Source: Rhizobiales bacterium CCH3-A5
Lineage (GTDB): Bacteria; Pseudomonadota; Alphaproteobacteria; Rhizobiales; Beijerinckiaceae
Direction: 5' to 3'
Length of the DNA: 9,013 bases
NCBI GenBank assembly: GCA_001556025.1
Contig: LSIB01000185.1
Span: 1 to 9,013, forward strand
Position numbers and translations under genes: made by a program. The notes beneath the pieces were generated by a model. It ran no database searches. It was not told where the DNA came from and saw nothing but the letters and a program-made list of their open reading frames with translations. Shown here piece after piece: positions 6,136 through 9,013 of the stretch (within the stretch, counting starts at the first letter, position 1; each line of letters starts with the position of its first letter).

Positions 6136-7593
6136 TCAATTCCCGTTCTGCCGCCTCAATGGCAGCGTCACCTTGAACACGGCGCCCATCGGTGAGGCTT
6201 CGAGCGCGATCATCCCTCCATGCAGCCGCACCAGTTCGGCCGCGATGGCCAGCCCCAGGCCGGTGCCGCCGGGGCTGACCGAGCCGCGGAACGCCTGGAA
6301 CAGGTTTTCGCGTGCGCGCGGCGGTACGCCGGGGCCGTTATCGGCGACACGCAGCGCAATCTCGCGTTCGCCGCGTTGCGCCTTGACGACGAGCATGGGC
6401 TGGCCGCCGCCATCGGCGCCGGCCTGCGTCAGCGCCTGCACCGAATTGCGCATCAGGTTGAGCAGCACGCGCGCCATCTGGTCGGGGTCGCAGGGTGCGA
6501 CGAGATCGGCCGGCACCTCGTTGGAGAAACCGACGACCTTGCTCTCCGGCAGACCGAGCAATTCCGCCTGATCGGCGACGAGCTGGCGCAAGCTCACATC
6601 GCGCAGCACCGGCGTCGCCTCGGCTGCGCGGCCATAGGCGAGCGTCGCCTGGCAGAAATCGATGGCGCGGCCGAGCGTGGCGATAAGGCGCGGCGCAAAG
6701 CGCTTGATCTTGGCGTCGCGGGTATCGACCAGCCGGTCGGACATCAACTGCGCGGCGGCCAACATGTTGCGCAGGTCGTGGTTGATCTTGCTGACGGCAA
6801 GGCCCAGCTCGGCGAGGTGCTTCTTGGTGCGCAATTCGTCGGCCAGCGTCATCTGCATGCGCGCCAGCGCCCGCTCGGCCTCGCCGATTTCGTCTGCGCG
6901 CTGGGAAGGCTCGATGATCTTGCGCGGGTTCTCCGGTTCGATCTCGAATTCCATGACATTGGCCGCCAGCCGCCGGATCGGTCCGACGATCATCCAGTTC
7001 AGCGCCAGATAGACCGCGACCGCCGTCAGGCCCGAAATCAGCAGCGAGAGCAGCAGGATATTGACAGAAAAACTCAGCATGGCCCGCCGCAGCGGGGCCT
7101 CGTCGATCACGAGTTCAACGAAATCGGACTCGCCCATCGCCTGCCCGATCACTCGGATCGGTTTGTCGTGCGGCGGGGTGACCAGCACCTCGATCGCTTC
7201 CCCGATCGCGCTCATCCAGCCGAGATCGCGCAGATCGACCGTCCGGACCACCTCGAGCGGCATCGAATCGAGGCTGAGCAGGCGGCGCGCGCCGCCGACG
7301 CGCGCCGCGATCGCGCGCGCGCCGACGCCGCCGAGCAGCCGCGCCTCGCTGCCCTCCGGCAAACCCTCCTGCGGCGCGCCCTCCAGCACCAGCACCGCGA
7401 CCTGCGCCGCCGCCAGCCGATCGTTCAGCCAGTTGCGCCGGAAGTTCGCGACCGAGGGCAGGTAGATCAGCACCTCGGCCACCATCACGAAAAGGATCGT
7501 CAGCACGAGCAGCTTGGCCGAAAGGCCAAGCCGGGTCAGACCGCGCGGCACGCTGACGGAGAGAGTTTTCGGTGGGGGCGCTGAATTCGGCAT
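6136..7593 (-). CDS. Membrane sensor histidine kinase (HAMP, HDLRN-type H-box)
   Basis: A 485-residue two-component sensor kinase. Helix 1 (about 24-46) and helix 2 (about 174-203) enclose a periplasmic region of about 125 residues with no recognised ligand domain. A HAMP linker follows (about 200-255, starting IVGPIRRLAANVMEFEIEPE). The phospho-acceptor is His272 in SKINHDLRNMLAAAQLMSD, a HDLRN variant of the usual HE(L/I)RTP box. The ATPase domain has the N-box LLNLMRNSVQAL (376-387), G1 VADNGPGVP (416-424) and G2 GGTGLGLAIAAELV (442-455), so the kinase should be active. ATG 7593 is the first start in the gap, though no clear ribosome site precedes it. It lies 12 bp after the flavoprotein gene on the same strand, consistent with one operon. 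No response regulator is adjacent; its partner is not in this neighbourhood. Confidence 0.92.
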   Translation of the reverse strand: MPNSAPPPKTLSVSVPRGLTRLGLSAKLLVLTILFVMVAEVLIYLPSVANFRRNWLNDRLAAAQVAVLVLEGAPQEGLPEGSEARLLGGVGARAIAARVGGARRLLSLDSMPLEVVRTVDLRDLGWMSAIGEAIEVLVTPPHDKPIRVIGQAMGESDFVELVIDEAPLRRAMLSFSVNILLLSLLISGLTAVAVYLALNWMIVGPIRRLAANVMEFEIEPENPRKIIEPSQRADEIGEAERALARMQMTLADELRTKKHLAELGLAVSKINHDLRNMLAAAQLMSDRLVDTRDAKIKRFAPRLIATLGRAIDFCQATLAYGRAAEATPVLRDVSLRQLVADQAELLGLPESKVVGFSNEVPADLVAPCDPDQMARVLLNLMRNSVQALTQAGADGGGQPMLVVKAQRGEREIALRVADNGPGVPPRARENLFQAFRGSVSPGGTGLGLAIAAELVRLHGGMIALEASPMGAVFKVTLPLRRQNGN

Positions 7594-7605
7594 CGGGGGT
7601 CGAGT

Positions 7606-8973
7606 CTATCCGAAGCGGCGCAAAAAGCCGATCAGCTTGCGGATGCCCGGCTTCGCGGCGAGCGGCGCGTAGAACGACACCGCCGCGCGCTTCGAGACCT
7701 CCGAAAAGGTCGGATACGGAAAGACCAGCCCGGCCATGTCCTTGACGCCGAAACCCTTCTGCACCGCCATGCACCAGGGCACGATCATGTCGCCGGCCTG
7801 GGCGCCGACGATGGTGACGCCGAGAATGCGGCCCTTCTTCGTCGTAACCACCTTGACGAAGCCTTCCGTCTCGCGCTCGGCCTGGCCGCGGTCGTTCTCG
7901 GCATAGGGCCAGCGCAGCACGCGGATCTCACCGGCGGACTTGCGCGCTTCGTCTTCCGACAGCCCGACGCTGGCGAGTTCGGGATGGCAATAGGTCACGC
8001 GCGGGATCGCGCTGGTCTGGACCTTGACCGGCAGCCGGAACAGCGCGCTGCGGAGAACAAGGCCGGCATGGTAGTTCGCGACATGGGTGAATTGCAGCGC
8101 GCCGGCCTGTCCGCTGGCGCAATCGCCGATGGCGTAGATGCGCCGGTTGGCCGTCCGCAAGCCCTTGTCGACGATCACGCCCCTGGCGTCGCTGGCGACG
8201 CCGGCGAGATCGAGATCGAGCGCTTCGATGTTCGGTTTGCGACCGGCGGCGACCAAGAGATGGGTGCCGTCGAGAGCGTCCTCCGCGCCCTCGGCGCTGC
8301 CGGCAAGCACGAGCCTGACGCCGCCTTTGATCGGCTCGGCGCGCAGCACCTTGGCTTGTTCCCTCAGCGTCACGCCCTCGCGCAGCAGCCTGCGTCGCAC
8401 GATCGCCGCAGCCTCGGGATCATCGCGCGAGAGCAGCGTCTGCGCCTCGACGATGGTGACCGCGCTGCCGAGTCGCGCCATCGCCTGCGCCAGTTCGACG
8501 CCGATTGGCCCGCCGCCGAGCACCAGCAGCCTCGCCGGCAGTTTCGTCTGTTCGAACACGCTCTCATTGGTCAGGTAGGGCACGTCGGCGAGGCCGGGGA
8601 TCGGCGGCGCTGATGGTCGCGAGCCGGTGGCGATGACGAAGCGGCGCGCCTTGATCACCTGCTCGCCGACGACCACCGTGCTGCGGCTCGCAAAGCGCGC
8701 CTCGCCCTTGATAACGGTGACCCCGAGAGCCCCGAATCGCTCGACCGAATCATTGGGCGCGATCGCGCCGATGACCCGCTGCACATGGTCATGGACCTGC
8801 GCGTAACTGACCTGCGGCTCGCCGGCCCCGACGCCGAATCGCCCGGCCTCGCGGATGGCCTGAGCCCGCGCGCCCGCGGCGATCAGCGCCTTGGAGGGAA
8901 CGCAGCCGACATTCAGGCAGTCGCCGCCCATCCTGTCGCGCTCGACCAGAACGACGGAGACGCCGAACATCGC
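7606..8973 (-). CDS. Mercuric-reductase-like FAD disulfide oxidoreductase, N-terminus cut by contig end
   Basis: A pyridine nucleotide-disulfide oxidoreductase of the dihydrolipoamide dehydrogenase/MerA group; it would move electrons from NAD(P)H through FAD and a redox disulfide to an unknown acceptor. Numbered from Met at 8970: disulfide Cys18 and Cys23 in GGDCLNVGCVPSKAL, ATGSRPSAPPIPGL (114-127), NAD(P)-binding LGGGPIGVELAQAMARLG (151-168), FAD-binding YAIGDCASG (279-287), then the dimer domain. In the C-terminal region the lipoamide-type HPT is replaced by YPT (Tyr419 in FPYPTFSE), and Tyr132 in PYLTNES is kept. Both Tyr resemble MerA, but the C-terminal Cys pair of true mercuric reductase is absent, since the protein ends GFLRRFG. 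The first 20-30 residues, with the FAD GxGxxG motif, are missing; the Met at 8970 is internal. It precedes the histidine kinase in the same transcript. Confidence 0.93.
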   Translation of the reverse strand, partial: AMFGVSVVLVERDRMGGDCLNVGCVPSKALIAAGARAQAIREAGRFGVGAGEPQVSYAQVHDHVQRVIGAIAPNDSVERFGALGVTVIKGEARFASRSTVVVGEQVIKARRFVIATGSRPSAPPIPGLADVPYLTNESVFEQTKLPARLLVLGGGPIGVELAQAMARLGSAVTIVEAQTLLSRDDPEAAAIVRRRLLREGVTLREQAKVLRAEPIKGGVRLVLAGSAEGAEDALDGTHLLVAAGRKPNIEALDLDLAGVASDARGVIVDKGLRTANRRIYAIGDCASGQAGALQFTHVANYHAGLVLRSALFRLPVKVQTSAIPRVTYCHPELASVGLSEDEARKSAGEIRVLRWPYAENDRGQAERETEGFVKVVTTKKGRILGVTIVGAQAGDMIVPWCMAVQKGFGVKDMAGLVFPYPTFSEVSKRAAVSFYAPLAAKPGIRKLIGFLRRFG

Positions 8974-9013
8974 GGCGGCGACTGCCTGAATGTCGGCTGC
9001 GTTCCCTCCAAGG
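8974..9013. other. Fold-back copy at the contig end (inverted repeat of 8889-8928)
   Basis: The final 40 bases are a perfect reverse complement of 8889-8928, with a 45-bp spacer between. The copied segment encodes the CLNVGCVPSK active-site stretch of the flavoprotein on the other strand. A natural flavoprotein gene would show its FAD GxGxxG motif here instead. The switch point lies in GGCGGCG, a short GC repeat that favours template switching or a false assembly overlap. I treat it as an artefact, not as a mobile-element terminus or hairpin. Confidence 0.9.

Noticed and set aside
6220..7584. A 454-codon open frame on the + strand across the histidine kinase gene
   Set aside because: It is antisense to a kinase with every motif in place. 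Its translation is rich in Arg, Gln, His and Asp with no domain, as expected of a shadow frame in GC-rich DNA.
2878..7593. Response regulator and histidine kinase as one two-component pair
   Set aside because: They are on opposite strands and separated by four unrelated genes; proximity alone does not support pairing.
8889..9013. Terminal inverted repeat of a mobile element, or attenuator hairpin
   Set aside because: One arm is the conserved CLNVGCVPSK coding segment of the flavoprotein, and the other ends exactly at the contig edge, which fits a fold-back artefact.

Overview
The window is a high-GC chromosomal fragment from an alphaproteobacterium, most likely order Hyphomicrobiales (Boseaceae/Methylobacteriaceae-like). 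The GC-rich codon use, the two small membrane proteins resembling DUF1475 and DUF6460, the DUF952-pyrD pair and the stand-alone HTH/S24 regulator point there. This is inference from protein style, not a database match.

Both ends are technical. Bases 1-30 match the Illumina Nextera read-2 adapter, including the complete 19-bp Tn5 mosaic end. They are followed by a dispersed-type C/G-rich palindrome that runs into a ligase gene lacking its 5' part. The last 40 bases (8974-9013) are a perfect reverse complement of 8889-8928, a fold-back that replaces the true N-terminus of the last gene. The trustworthy sequence is therefore about 72-8973.

Left part, + strand: a partial ATP-dependent DNA ligase (to 1460), a small three-helix membrane protein (1487-1795), an alpha/beta hydrolase of the chloroperoxidase/arylesterase family (1870-2694), a NarL/LuxR-type response regulator (2878-3558) and a small DUF6460-like membrane protein (3625-3894). 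These look like ordinary housekeeping and accessory genes. Only the first two are close enough to suggest one transcript.

Middle: pyrD (quinone-linked dihydroorotate dehydrogenase) and an upstream DUF952 gene lie on the - strand, joined by a GTGA stop/start overlap. Divergent from them is an XRE-HTH/S24-peptidase regulator (5496-6125) with an intact Ser/Lys dyad and inverted repeats in front of it that may be its operator.

Right part, - strand: a mercuric-reductase-like flavoprotein disulfide oxidoreductase (N-terminus lost at the contig end), followed 12 bases later by a membrane sensor histidine kinase with a HDLRN-type H-box. The pair looks like one transcription unit, so the kinase may be tied to redox status (inference).

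I found no CRISPR array, tRNA, rRNA, insertion sequence, prophage or defence island, and no convincing new multi-gene system. The points most worth checking are the two end artefacts, the S24 regulator with its operator, the flavoprotein-kinase pair and the DUF952-pyrD coupling.
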